This document shows positions 36,601 through 46,952 of a stretch of 64,000 bases of DNA, one piece after another; position 1 is the stretch's first letter, and every line of letters starts with the position of its first letter. A program made the position numbers and the translations under genes. The notes under the pieces were generated by a model. It made no database searches. It saw only the letters and a list, made by a program, of their open reading frames with translations, and was not told where the DNA came from. This DNA is from Dimorphilus gyrociliatus (Eukaryota > Annelida > Polychaeta > Dinophilidae). The stretch spans positions 3,674,408 to 3,738,407 of the forward strand of contig CAJFCJ010000006.1 in assembly GCA_904063045.1 (NCBI GenBank), read 5' to 3'.

Positions 36601-38040
36601 CTTAAATTTCGGATCAGGATTCCGAACAGTAATTTTCTCCGTTTTTATAAGACCGTCTTCGCGGAAATGAATCTGAAGCATCGGTAAAGGATCGCCAGTT
36701 GCTTCACAAGTTAGTCTAACTGAAGTTTTCCCTATCAAAAACTTTGAGAAAGTCACAATTTGAGCCGCTACGCAAGAGAAATTTGATTCCTTCATATTAA
36801 TAAAATGACTAAACTGTGGCGTTTGACATTTAGTAGAAAAGAAAGAATAACTTCTTTGAGATTTTAGATAGTCATAAAGCCACCTTAGTTGGCAATTACA
36901 ATGGAATTTATTTCCGTTAAATTTCAATTGTAGTCCGTCCTGTAGCATGTCTGTCAATTTCTTTGAAAAGCCATGTTGTTCATTATATATTGTACGAAGT
37001 TTGCAGTAGTTAAAGTTAGCCGTTTTTAAATATGCTACATCTCTTGGGTGTAGTTCCGTAAAAAGATTATTAGAAAAATCAACCTTTGTCATTAAAGGGA
37101 ATAAACCAACTAAACCCTGACTTGGAATGGATTCTATTTTATTATAGGCAGCAGAGAGGGTTTTAATACGTGGGAAAGCTAGGGATAACAGATGTAGATC
37201 TTTCAAGCCAGTAGTTTCACAACTGAGGCTGTCTATACTAAAATTTGATGATTTTGTACTACTCCAATCAATCTGATTATTGCTTATATCTAGGTGTTTT
37301 GTGGTCAAGCCATTAAGTTTACTTAAATCCTTAAGGCCTGCGTTTCTCAATATTAGCTTATCCAAGCGTAAATTTTTGAAGGATAATCTGTTTTCCGGGT
37401 GAACGACGGGAACATTCGTAAAAGATACAACTTTAATCGAATTTCTCATCCACTGAAAAAACTCTCCGTTTGTCATTATCAGCTTGCTTGAGTTGATTAC
37501 AATCAATTCCTCAATCATTGCGTCAATAAATATGTCTCGTCTAATTTCTGTTAAACGATTAAAACCTATTTTCACCAACTTCATTGAATTTCCCCCAAGA
37601 AAACCATAATCAATAGTATGAAGAGAATTTCTCAGAAGAATCAAGGAACGAAGAGAATCTATTCTTCTAAACACATTTGCTCTAAGACGTTTGAATTTAT
37701 TACCAATTAGCGAGACTGATTTGATGGCTTTAGCCTCCCGGAAAGCTCTTTCTTCGATATCATACAACACCGAATAGGAAATAGTAACAGTCTCCAAGAA
37801 ATGATTATTCTTAAAGGCGTCATCCGGCAGCTTTTCAACCTTTGAATCAGTTAGAGAGAAAGACGTCGTATTAAGAGGAAGTGAAGGGAAATCGCCTTCA
37901 TAATCATAGCAGTCGACGTTTAATTTCCATCCTTCATATGTACAATCGCACCGTTGAGATTCTTCACAGATATTTTGGCGAGATAGATGGAAAATGACGA
38001 TAAATAATAGAGTCTTTAACAAAATACACTTCATCTTCAT
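33667..38040 (-). CDS. large LRR-Ig / mucin-stalk / LRR transmembrane protein, intronless
   Basis: A single 1,457-codon frame. The signal peptide (MKMKCILLKTLLFIVIFHL) leads into LRR unit 1 with N-cap CDCTYEGWKLNVDC and C-cap FHCNCQLRWLYDYL. An Ig-like domain (LTCEATGDPLPML) follows. Residues about 515-800 are a Thr/Ser/Lys mucin-like stalk containing a tandem repeat of about 90 residues. A second Ig-like segment (VSLTCKSN) leads to LRR unit 2 with N-cap CPTICNCRDQSITC and C-cap FTCDCNVAWFYEW. The protein ends with a degenerate Ig-like region, a transmembrane helix (IYLAVGLSLICLFIIILAAF) and a short basic tail. Two complete LRR ectodomains on one chain suggest internal duplication of a gene like its neighbour. 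It is probably a cell-surface adhesion or recognition protein; the ligand is unknown. Confidence 0.88.
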   Translation of the reverse strand: MKMKCILLKTLLFIVIFHLSRQNICEESQRCDCTYEGWKLNVDCYDYEGDFPSLPLNTTSFSLTDSKVEKLPDDAFKNNHFLETVTISYSVLYDIEERAFREAKAIKSVSLIGNKFKRLRANVFRRIDSLRSLILLRNSLHTIDYGFLGGNSMKLVKIGFNRLTEIRRDIFIDAMIEELIVINSSKLIMTNGEFFQWMRNSIKVVSFTNVPVVHPENRLSFKNLRLDKLILRNAGLKDLSKLNGLTTKHLDISNNQIDWSSTKSSNFSIDSLSCETTGLKDLHLLSLAFPRIKTLSAAYNKIESIPSQGLVGLFPLMTKVDFSNNLFTELHPRDVAYLKTANFNYCKLRTIYNEQHGFSKKLTDMLQDGLQLKFNGNKFHCNCQLRWLYDYLKSQRSYSFFSTKCQTPQFSHFINMKESNFSCVAAQIVTFSKFLIGKTSVRLTCEATGDPLPMLQIHFREDGLIKTEKITVRNPDPKFKRNRLSVVYTRDNSVHSDLIAYCVARNEKDTVDAVITLTSLLGITRSQPTPTTMTRKSSTTKPTTLKASSNPTKEFETTPSTSKTVVNTKSFSKTTLTPSPSTTPLPESSSTMDNFKTTVNVETTRRSSKGSSTLSEHHTEPRTTSPSLSKTTTAATTTATTKATTTAATMKVTEDRSTKVTSDSSKTKKSSLQWTTTQMPSSSRGDNKSSQESKTTRRSSKGSSTLSEHHTEPRTTSPSLSTTTTTKATTTAGTMKVTEERSTKVTSESSKTKKSSLQWTTTQMPSSSRGDNESSQEPKKSTESTTSASPISTTLTNAVSTSTKAPSIEESLTKIKVTIIEKGNSKVSLTCKSNLNEKLTLQLFTSKNKSQEFTIVDEQFSIRTDNSNQISFYIGNPSDDDTPALASLNEDCPTICNCRDQSITCPASDENIMEIPKLSANSQFTKLFINKGNLEVLDSSSFQGYDNFEEILLSNCNLKTLHKNTFSKMRNLKSISIWNNDELQSIPEGIFLNNRELQYISMSTNGIQELPRNFVRGLHLITVDLRSLQLKSLHHSVFSNSTMRNLFLSNNRKLSDWDPSEVVMHLNVSHLAINSIPMAKLQHSLDFSTLQAMERLDMSNTEISQLKFLDGVRTTDVIINHNHFESLPLHPQMDWTFLRYCNITNSKLISIDQLPSMPKILHLNLKENSITHLNQLNISKKFPNLEVLILSSNKISVFDANIITGFGSRLRSLFLNSNLLKTIPKPNQPIGEIWPAMKYFDLNENIFTCDCNVAWFYEWSYGNENISAPYCLIQIDQVRLLNEMPREGFNCSPRDIISFNYTMDDERVDVSCGNGDICSNSARISIEDEGYSGTRKTSSESRGAALVSYEYTENTIRLIIRCDISNPTNGTGIISKTKIINIRSKSTEDPQTRTTQTSIKTTSPQKQSLNSTGDSTDYSTIYLAVGLSLICLFIIILAAFAIRNWKIAKKFRKLQME
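35705..36235 (-). repeat. tandem coding repeat (two units of about 270 bp) in the mucin stalk
   Basis: Two near-identical units run about 36235-35963 and 35962-35705. Each encodes RRSSKGSSTLSEHHTEPR, a poly-Thr/Ala stretch of variable length, and KKSSLQWTTTQMPSSSRGD. Nucleotide identity is very high outside the ACA/GCA-rich stretch, indicating recent duplication or gene conversion. Confidence 0.9.
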
Positions 38041-38668
38041 ACGTCAACTATCAGCTACTGTTAGGCAATTTTAACGTAATATATTTATGACTGAATCAGG
38101 TCGTGATATTCGTGACGTACCATTATTCATGGCCTAGCATTTCTGGCGGGCGTATAACAAAAAATATTCGTGGCAAGAAAAAATTCACATTCTTTAAGAA
38201 AAATATTGAATATAAAGCAATCCAGATGGCGCTGGCTGAATGTGGTTGTCGCTAAATTTATCCTATATTAGTTTACTAACACTACCGAAACAATAGATAA
38301 ATCATTTTTTTTCTTTAATGTATGTCATCAAAGATATCCTGCTACCGTTTATAATTTGATAAATATTTAAAATTGACTACTTCGGACATTTAACCAGGCC
38401 TATTAGCATCGAAGAAGCAAACGAGGATAGGATGTCTACTTCCGTCAGCCAACAGGCACGTTCTGACCACTTTGAGTAGATCAAAGTATGTAATAAAGAA
38501 TTCGAAAGGGAAAGATAAAATTTTTTTAGGAAGAGATAGCTATCAATAATGAAATATATAACGACAATAAAAGAGAATCATAGGCGCATATGTAGGAAAC
38601 ATTAGCTAATGATGAGGAAGAGAATTTTGTGAATTAAAATATAAAAAAAGAATATAAAGGATAGAGGA

Positions 38669-38715
<47 letters not shown>

Positions 38716-38993
38716 ACAAACAATGCATATATGTATTTATATTAGTATATACAATAAAATCTATGGCATATGGATATATATGTGAAGTAAATGCGGCGAT
38801 GAAAGAAAGGGGGAGCAGCATTCGCAAAAGTTGAGAATAAAAGGCACAGCGAATATTTTAGCCGACGTTTTTTTCCGGCGACCAGAAATCGTAAGCGTCC
38901 AATCAATGTTGAGAGAAATAAGCATGTATAGGCCATTGCTGATCGAGGATTTATGCATTCGCTCTTCGGCTGTCGACCGGTGAAAAATATTAC
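38041..38993. other. divergent intergenic region with (TA)n tract
   Basis: This is 950 bp between the divergent LRR and nicotinic receptor genes. A TA tract of about 22 units occupies 38670-38713. No exon is supported. Confidence 0.55.
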
Positions 38994-39927
38994 ATGGCGT
39001 GGGTGTGTTATATATTTATTGTTTTCTATTTAGTTACAGGTAAGCACGAATCTATTCTTCTATTCAATCTATTTTTCACTTTTTTTGTTAATAAACTTCT
39101 TTTGTAAATTGTATATTTAGTAATATTTTTCCCCTATTTTCTATAGAATTGCTATTAAAAAAATATTTTACTCCCACAAATATTTATCCCCTATTCAGAT
39201 ATTTTTTGTTTATCTAATTATATATATACAGTATATCTAGATATAAAATATATATATATTAATATATACAAATATTAATTTGATTCATATTAACTATATG
39301 TTGTTACATTTAACAAAATTATTACCAATTAATTAGCTCAATCGGAAATGACCGATGAGGAAATTCTACTGAAGGAACTCTTTGACCATTATAATCCTAC
39401 TGCAAGACCTGTTCTAGATTCAGTTGATAGCGTACAAGTTTCTATTCAATTTTCATTGATGCACATCAAAGATTTGGTAAGTCATATGTATTCACAGATA
39501 TATATAGATATATGTTGATGATTTAGGAAGAATATATCTAAATAAAAATATATAAAAAAACAGAGCGAGCGAGGGTGAGGGGAGGGAGGGAGAGAGAGAG
39601 AGAGAGAGAGAGAGGTAAAAGTAATAGTGACGAAATTAATCATGGTAGGCCTAATTTACGAGGTATCTGTGTCTCTTAAAGTCGGGGTTGTTAATTAGTG
39701 GGCTGTTTACCATTAAATAGAGATAATTCCCAAAGAAAAACATAAATATACAGTATTAATAACTCAAAGAATTATGATTATTATATATACAGTATATATA
39801 AAATTTACATATATGTATGCTATTATACTGTACTATCATTAACTTTACAATTAAGGAATTCTATAGAGGTACAGTTTAATAAAACCGCATCAAACTAAGC
39901 TAATTAAATTATTAATACATTCTATAT

Positions 39928-39983
<56 letters not shown>

Positions 39984-41339
39984 ATCTGTTGTATATACTT
40001 TATATATATATATGATTAATCAAGGTATTCATTCAGACCGATTTTCTTATTGTTAGATGGGATTAGTGAAATTAATACAAAAAAAATAAAAATCGATTAT
40101 TACGCTATATATTCATTGGATTTTTATTTGGCTGTTTATTTTCACATTACGATAGTTTTTTCTCTTTTTTTTTTTGAAAAAAAAATGAAAGAGAAAAAAA
40201 AATCACTTAAGTCATTCTATTTAGTCTATGTAGAACAAATCTATTTTTTCTTAATTTATACCCTATTGAAAACAGGACGTTCGTAGTCAGGTCTTAACCA
40301 CCACCGGTCTACTTATCTTGGTAAGTCATTGAATGGATAATATATATATACTGTATATATATATATACATATATACAGTTTATATTTTTAAATATTCTCA
40401 CATATTAGTATATAGATAATATATTAATAATGATATATAATACCACTAGTCCTTGTTGTTTAACAAAAAATCTTGACTAATAATAATATAATAGGTCATT
40501 ATCATAAATTAATGTATTTATTTAAATATACTAATTGTATCGAAAATCTTATAATTCTCGTCGAATTAGTAAATACATTTTGAAATGTCGATCTTATTAA
40601 GAGAAAATTGGCCAATTTCTTTTTTTATCTTGTTCTCCATTTTGTCTCTTTATCTCCTTCCCCCGTCCCCACCCCCTCCTCCCCAATTTTTTATATTCCC
40701 TTCTGAAGAGTTTACTTATCTTCTGTTTTGTGTTTTTTACTTTAAATCTCCTACGTTGTACTAACAAGTTGGACATTCATTGAAAATTAATTAAAATCAT
40801 GAATACTTATCAAGCTACTATTAGAAATAATTTGATGCTGAATGTGTTTTAGGACCCTTATATAAATGGTTCAAAGTATTATCACTAGTTAAAATCGGCC
40901 TAAACTTTTTCTTCGAGTCACGCTATTTCTTAATCAATTCTCCAGCTAACATACAATACCGATTAAGATAGGATGAATTGCTTTGGAAATAATCCTTATG
41001 AAGTAAGAAATGATAAAAAAGAGAGGCGGTTTTCCACAAAACTTCTTACTCAATAGTTGACCCTTTTTGTTTAAGCATATTAAGAGTTTACTGTTACATA
41101 TTTTTTATCTCTCAATTGAATAGCTTAAATTCCTTATTTTTTCTCCTTTGAAGGCGTAGGAAACGTAACAAGTTAGTCTTATACATCGACTATTTATATA
41201 ATAGTATTCTTTTACTAAAATCTTCACTTTTCAAAGTTCTAATACCTCATAGTTATTGTGTAGGGAAAGTTTAATATCTGCTTAATACACACGAGTGTAG
41301 CCACATATAATCTCTTATCAAAATAGAGAGAAGGAGAGT

Positions 41340-41417
<78 letters not shown>

Positions 41418-44111
41418 GAGTGAGTGAGTGACACGCAGACAAAGACAGAGAATGATAGAGATTGACAAAGAGGTAAAAAAGATAAAATAATAATCGATAA
41501 TCTGAAAAACAGTATAAATCAATCATATGTGCAGAAAGGTGTACTTACTCCTGCTTTATTTGCTTTAATGAATAGGAAAAGCGAGCGGGAATGAAACAGT
41601 AAATGTTCTACTACAGTAATAGAATGATAATGTCGATAGGTTTTTTATGTGATTAAAATAGTATTGTGAATGATTAGGTGTGTACTAGGTGAGACCCTAT
41701 TATGCGTTGCACGACTAGTTATCAAACATGTTTTTAAACCAACTTTGCACGTAATTTATCTCAATTATTAGCTATTTGTTAAGTTACATACCCTATCCTG
41801 TTTGTCTTTCACTTTACACCACGCCCCTTCCGTTCTCCTCTCCTCCCTCCCAGAGAAAATTGGAGGGGTCGAAAGACTGACAAACGAGTTTCGGTATTCG
41901 ATGCCCCAGGGCGTTACTTTAGACGGCAACGTACATACGTAGGACACGGTAGCTCGAGAATGATTGATAGCAGCAAGACTTACGATGAATAATTAAGAAA
42001 AAGAAATTCGAACGTTTTTCTCATTCGTGCAGGAACTATGGAGAAAACTCTCCGGGGTGTAATACTATATCTGCTCGAAAGAGATAACATTAATGTTTTC
42101 TATTAAAAAATTCAATTTTAGAATATAAACAAAAACCTTTTTTAATAGGAAAAAAGTATACGAGAGTAGAGTAGAGTAGAGATAGATAGAGAGAGAGAAA
42201 GAGAGAGAGTGAGTGAAGAAGGGGGAGGGGCAGGAGAAGGAGATAGAGACAGTAAAAAAGGAAATGATGAACGAATGTATGCCGTACGAAAACCGTACAA
42301 CAAATCGATTAAGTCATCTCTAATGCATAAATCACAACTTTTCGTAGCATTGGAGAGACGAACGACTGCAATGGAATCCTATGGAGCACAAGAACTTAAC
42401 CGAACTGATAGTAGAAGCGAAATTACTATGGAGACCGGAGTTCGCCGTTATTAACGGGTTACGCATATCCATAATTTTTCCTTAATCCGCCAATAATTGA
42501 AAATGAACGTCGTTTTCACCCCTTCCCCTACTTTACAAACTTACAGGGCGGAAAAGATTTATGAGAACTACAACCAATTCCGTGCCATAATTGAATATAA
42601 TGGAGACATCCGATGGGAACCTGGGGGAGTCTTTCAGACAATGTGTCCAATTGATATTACATTTTATCCTTTCGATGAACAAGTGTGCTATATGGTTTTT
42701 GGCGCATGGTCGTATCATACTTCAAAAATGAATCTCACTTCTGGTACAAATATCATCAATCTGGATTCATATAAAGGAAATGGAGAATGGCAAATATTAA
42801 AGTAAAAATCTATTTTTCCCTTTTTCTATCTTCTTTTTCTTAGGAAACTATAAAAAAAAGGATTTTGCACAAAGTTCCTTTGAGAACATTGAATTATTGA
42901 TGATTCATATTTTTTTTTCAAAAAATCTAAGAAATTTATTATAACCTTGTAGCACGTCAGCAAAACGTCAAGAATTTAATTACGAATGCTGTCCGGAAGA
43001 GCGCTTTTCCAACGTTGCCTTCAAAGTTCACCTTCGCCGACGGCACATCTTTTACATAATGAATATCATCCTACCTTCAATTCTTACAAGCGTGCTACTA
43101 TTATCCATATTCTTTTGTACTCCTGGTAAGACATAAATAATTTAGCATCACAAAACCAATCTAAATGAGAATCTAAATGTTTTTGGATATCTTTAGGACA
43201 AAAAGTGCAGATTGGGGTTGTCGTTTTACTATCTTTTCGAATATTTCTATTGAACGTGGCGGGAAATATACCAAAGACCTCGGATCATATTCCACTTTTA
43301 GGTAGATGGGCAAATAAAGCTCTAACGAATAAAAATATTCATTTCCGCTTTAGGCATATATTTGACTTGCACGATGGCTATAACGACGTTATCTATGGTT
43401 CTCACCGTACTAGTTCTTAATCTTCATTTTATTACGGATAGACCAGTTCCTGATTGGGTAAAAAAATTTCCCTTATTACCTTATGTATTAGTGATTTAAA
43501 TTCGACTAGAATATTAATTAAGTAATTATATAAAGTGGATAGAATTTGCATAATGAAAATTTACACATTTCTCTCATGTCCAGGTTACAACAGTGGTCAT
43601 TCGTTACATAGGTCGAATATTTGGTCCTTGCGAGAAAGATCCAGAGAAGAAGGCCAAAGTTAGAAATCGACGTCATACAAGAAATTTAATACCATTTAGG
43701 AAAGCCAATATCCGGCTGACTTCAACAGGATCGGGTTAATAACGATTGTTTGTATTCATTGATTCAAAGGCTTATTTGTCTTCGCTTTGTTTAGATTGCG
43801 ACGAGGCTACAGTCATAGAATTGCAACAACTGGATGGTAACGTCTCCGAAACTCAGAATTCACCAATTAGGACAAATCAGATTAATTATCAAAACCAATG
43901 TAGTAGTTGTAGTAGCTACCAAAAATCGGACGAGGAAGAGAAAAAGAAAGAAGCAGAACGGAATGCTAAAGATTGGAAAAATGTTGCCGAAACTATGGAC
44001 AGACTGTTCTTTTGGTTGTTCCTCTGTGCAATTTTTATATCAACGTTGGTTCTCTTTCATCCGTTGACTGATAAATATATACGTCAGACTACAATATCGC
44101 AAAATTACTAA
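38994..44111 (+). CDS. nicotinic acetylcholine receptor subunit, alpha-like (vicinal Cys)
   Basis: Ten exons keep frame for 481 codons: 38994-39039, 39337-39476, 40276-40320, 42348-42457, 42547-42801, 42953-43125, 43197-43301, 43354-43457, 43584-43734, 43795-44111. After a signal peptide come loop D (HWRDERLQWNP), loop A (LWRPEFAVIN), the 13-residue Cys-loop (CPIDITFYPFDEQVC), loop B (GAWSYHTSKM) and loop C with adjacent cysteines (NYECCPEERF), which defines alpha-type subunits. M1-M3 follow, then a cytoplasmic loop and M4 (DRLFFWLFLCAIFISTLVL). The 45-bp and 110-bp exons match the sizes of the ancestral nAChR exons 3 and 4. M2 (GQKVQIGVVVLLSFRIF) lacks the usual acidic residues and carries an arginine. 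It is a pentameric ligand-gated channel subunit; agonist and ion selectivity are uncertain. Confidence 0.93.
39590..39614. repeat. (GA)n microsatellite in an nAChR intron
   Basis: GA tract in the 0.8-kb second intron of the receptor gene. Confidence 0.9.
39928..39980. repeat. compound (CT)n(AT)n microsatellite in an nAChR intron
   Basis: About 12 CT units pass directly into about 14 AT units. Confidence 0.93.
41345..41414. repeat. long (GA)n microsatellite in an nAChR intron
   Basis: About 35 GA units, the longest simple repeat in the window, in the 2-kb intron upstream of the 110-bp exon. A related GAGTA/GATA/GA-rich stretch lies at about 42160-42210. Open frames reading poly-Leu-Ser across it are artefacts. 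Confidence 0.95.
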
Positions 44112-45042
44112 TCAACTTGAAGAAAAAAAAGAAGCAATTTGTATATACAGTAAGAAAATATTAATGAATATGTACATTTTTATTTAAATCTTGTTACATT
44201 TTCCAGTGAACTTTACAGTTCTCATTGCGGTATTTCTTTTTTTCTAAGTAAAACGATATGTGCTTTTCTATAAAAAAAATAATATATCTGACGTAAGTGA
44301 CATGGGGAAAGACACAAACATTCACAGAGCTATCCACCGTGAAGAGAAAAGTAGGAATAAAAGCGTCAAGGAAAAAAAATTCATCAAATCTCTGTCTCTG
44401 CCACCATTTGTGAGTCAATTGACAGAATATCAGAGTCTAATTGATGATTGTAACTAGTATCTACTAAAGACACGTCCTCTTGCTTTTTAAAACATTGACT
44501 TGAGATGAAGAATTTTCCTGTTTTTCTCTTTAATTTTTGTTGATGCTTATTCTAAGGGAAAGCGAATAATGACGCTCAAATAATAACACAGCTACTAACA
44601 GCAAATATATTGCTCGTTGGTATTCCACTCTCATGTAGACTAGAATCCTTTGATTTCATTGTTTCGCCGATGTTTAATACACCTAAAGTGTTTTTGGCGT
44701 TGCTTTGCCAACTCAACAGTTTTTCATGCTGCATTTTGTAATTTTAAGTATGTTCTGAGAATTGTTATTAGTGTAGACCTCCGTTGATGAAAATTGATTG
44801 CTATTGGAGCACTTTATTGAAACCCATTATTTTAACAGAATTTACTATCGTAGAACATGTCATGGATTCTAGGCATCCTCCCTCTGACTGAAAGGTTGCT
44901 AAAGAGAACTATTATATTTCGCAAGCTTTTCCTCTCTATCCCTTAAAATCAATAGCTAAATTACCCAGTTTTACATAGCAATTTCAACAAAATCTATGAA
45001 AAATTTTTCAATTATCCTCAAGTTATAACGTAAAAAAAAATG
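44112..45042. other. no gene seen
   Basis: About 930 bp after the nAChR stop. Short open frames exist on both strands but none shows recognisable protein features. Confidence 0.4.
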
Positions 45043-45841
45043 TCATTTTAACGATGTCCAATTGTTAAATCCAATAATTACTGAACTGTCACCGTTAATT
45101 GAAACTAACAATTCTCCAAACGCCAAAGTCTGGTAATCCGCTATGATTTTAAATTGATTAGATATAGAATATAATTCAATTATATTTAGAGAATTAGATA
45201 AACTGTAAGCAAGAAAATTCCATAGATTTCCTATACAGTCAGTATATTTCATATATTTCAGTCTATTAAATAAATTTTGTCGATAGCTTATGGAGTCCCA
45301 ATAACCAACCAATAATCTATTCAATTCTAAATATTCTAAGCAATCGGCAGACCTGGAATCGTTGATTACTTTGAATGCCTAATCTATAGGTGATAAAAGG
45401 AATCATCGACTATTATTCTTTTTACACAGCAATTAACGAAAGACGTTTGTCTAAAGTGAATTGATTGCAAACGTGCAGATATTGAATAAATGAGTTAGAG
45501 GCAGCCGCAAAGTAAGACAGAAGAATTTAGGTAAAGGCCATTAGCAATTCTCGAAACACTGCTCTGTATAAGTTTATCTTTGATGTAAGTACCCTAAACA
45601 ATGATTTAGTGAATTCAAGGTTTTGAATCCATAGCTTTCAAATACTGAAAAGCTATGAATTGAAAGTACTGTCCAGTTTTCATGTTTATGAATGCTTTCA
45701 ATGATGCTTGGTAATAATCTATAAGAGTGCAACTTTGCCACGGCTCAAACCAGTTAGAGTCAAAAAACTTGAACGAAAAGTTTACTCCTCCAAACAGTAA
45801 CATGCTGATCAATAGAAAAGATCGAAATCCATTAAAATCTG
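45043..45841 (-). other. possible exons of an unrecognised protein
   Basis: Two stretches look protein-like on the minus strand. One (about 45841-45655) follows a good acceptor (TTTTTCTACTTAG) and reads DFNGFRSFLLISMLLFGG, then FFDSNWFEPWQSC. The other (about 45381-45043), after an acceptor ATAGATTAG, reads AFKVINDSRSADCLEYLEL and ends FNNWTSLK then stop. A linking exon near 45590 can be placed in more than one frame, and no upstream exon with a start codon was found. This may be a small gene, a decayed gene or chance open frames. No family is recognised. Confidence 0.25.
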
Positions 45842-46246
45842 CTAAGTAGAAAAACTATCCAATATGATTTTATATTCTCAATCTCGATCATATCAATAAA
45901 AGTTGTTCGGTCAGCCCAAATTCATTTATCCGTCCAATAATTCAATTTCAAACGAATGTTCAATGATAAACAATCCGGTTCCAAAGAGTTGATTTATCGA
46001 TAGGTAACATTTATCATATAAACCATAGCAGTTCTTACAGGAAATATATCTTATTACTACTAATAAAAGAATTGTTTAACTATTATGAAAAAACATTCTG
46101 TTTCTTTGTTTTAGACATTTAAAAAGTATTAAAAAAAAAAGTAACGAAAAGTATGAACTACAAAATTTAAAAAAATGAAAAAGAAAAAGGAGTATTTCAA
46201 AAAAAAAAGGAAAAAAAACTCACTACAAATGTTATTTTGTGTAGGA

Positions 46247-46952
46247 CTATTCATCTTCCAAATGACATTTCCTAAAAATATTATTAACATTGAAGCAATT
46301 CGACTTTGACTTACAGTCCCACATACTTAAAAGAAGACTATCAACAGTCACTTCACCTTTCTTATTCACGAAGACAATTCCGCAGCAAGTTTTTTGAGGT
46401 TGAGATATAGTCAGATCAATATATGAGCTTGTATAATATACTCTTGTTTCGTAACTATCTTCTTCAGCTTCTGATTCTGATACTATAAATAATTGTATTG
46501 TTAAACAGAAGTTTAAATAATTAATTGTTCAAAAAGTTCTTACATTCAAATTCTTGTAGATCTAATAGAGCTCCAAACGCTTTTTTCTTTGGTTTAGACT
46601 TTTTCCGTCTTCCTTTGCTATTTGATGGGAAATCAGGCCTTTTTTTACCTTTAGACAATCGATGATTTTCATCAGGTGGTGGCAATCTCCTTCGTCTACC
46701 CCTAGGCGCCGCTTTACTACCAACGTATCTTTCGTAAGTTTTTACACCTCCACTTTTTAAATGCCTTTTACATAATAAAACACATGCGTTGCACATTTGA
46801 CCAGTTCGTTCCTCGGTAGGTATGAGATTGAAACACTGTTTAAAGTGTTCTTCGTAGGGTTTGCTTGCTGTAAATCTTGAAGAGGATGTTTTCGTCTCAC
46901 AAATACAGCATCCGTTAGGATTTCGAAACATTTTAGGCCTATGGCAAAACAT
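46247..46952 (-). CDS. SINHCAF: SIN3-HDAC complex-associated factor (FAM60A)
   Basis: Two exons (46952-46544, 46482-46247) give 214 codons, against 221 in human SINHCAF. The N-terminal zinc-binding region is conserved: MFCHRPKMFRNPNGCCIC, SSSRFTASKPYEEHFKQCF and MCNACVLLCKRH. A basic linker (RGRRRR, RRKKSKPKKK) follows, then the family's C-terminal motif YIDLTISQPQKTCCGIVF with NKKGEVTVD. SINHCAF is a subunit of the nuclear Sin3-HDAC co-repressor complex. The single 61-bp intron has a GTAAGA donor. A GTATGT...TTTTTAG pair near the C-terminus could in principle be an extra intron but would lengthen the reading frame into 3' sequence, so the unspliced reading is preferred. It is divergent from INTS7, 608 bp apart. 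Confidence 0.92.

Noticed and set aside
40969..41000. A stretch reading DELLWK then stop, resembling the nAChR loop-D exon with a frameshift
   Set aside because: It needs a frameshift and lacks the WxPD part. The intact 110-bp exon at 42348-42457 supplies loops D and A in the correct phases.
41239..41526. Minus-strand frames of alternating Leu-Ser
   Set aside because: They are the translation of a (GA)n microsatellite.
42209..42454. 81-codon forward open frame overlapping nAChR exon 4
   Set aside because: It is a GA-rich low-complexity frame in a different register from the exon that fits the receptor.
46271..46327. Possible third intron at the SINHCAF C-terminus
   Set aside because: GT...AG signals exist, but splicing runs the frame into A/T-rich 3' sequence; the unspliced reading gives the expected family length.
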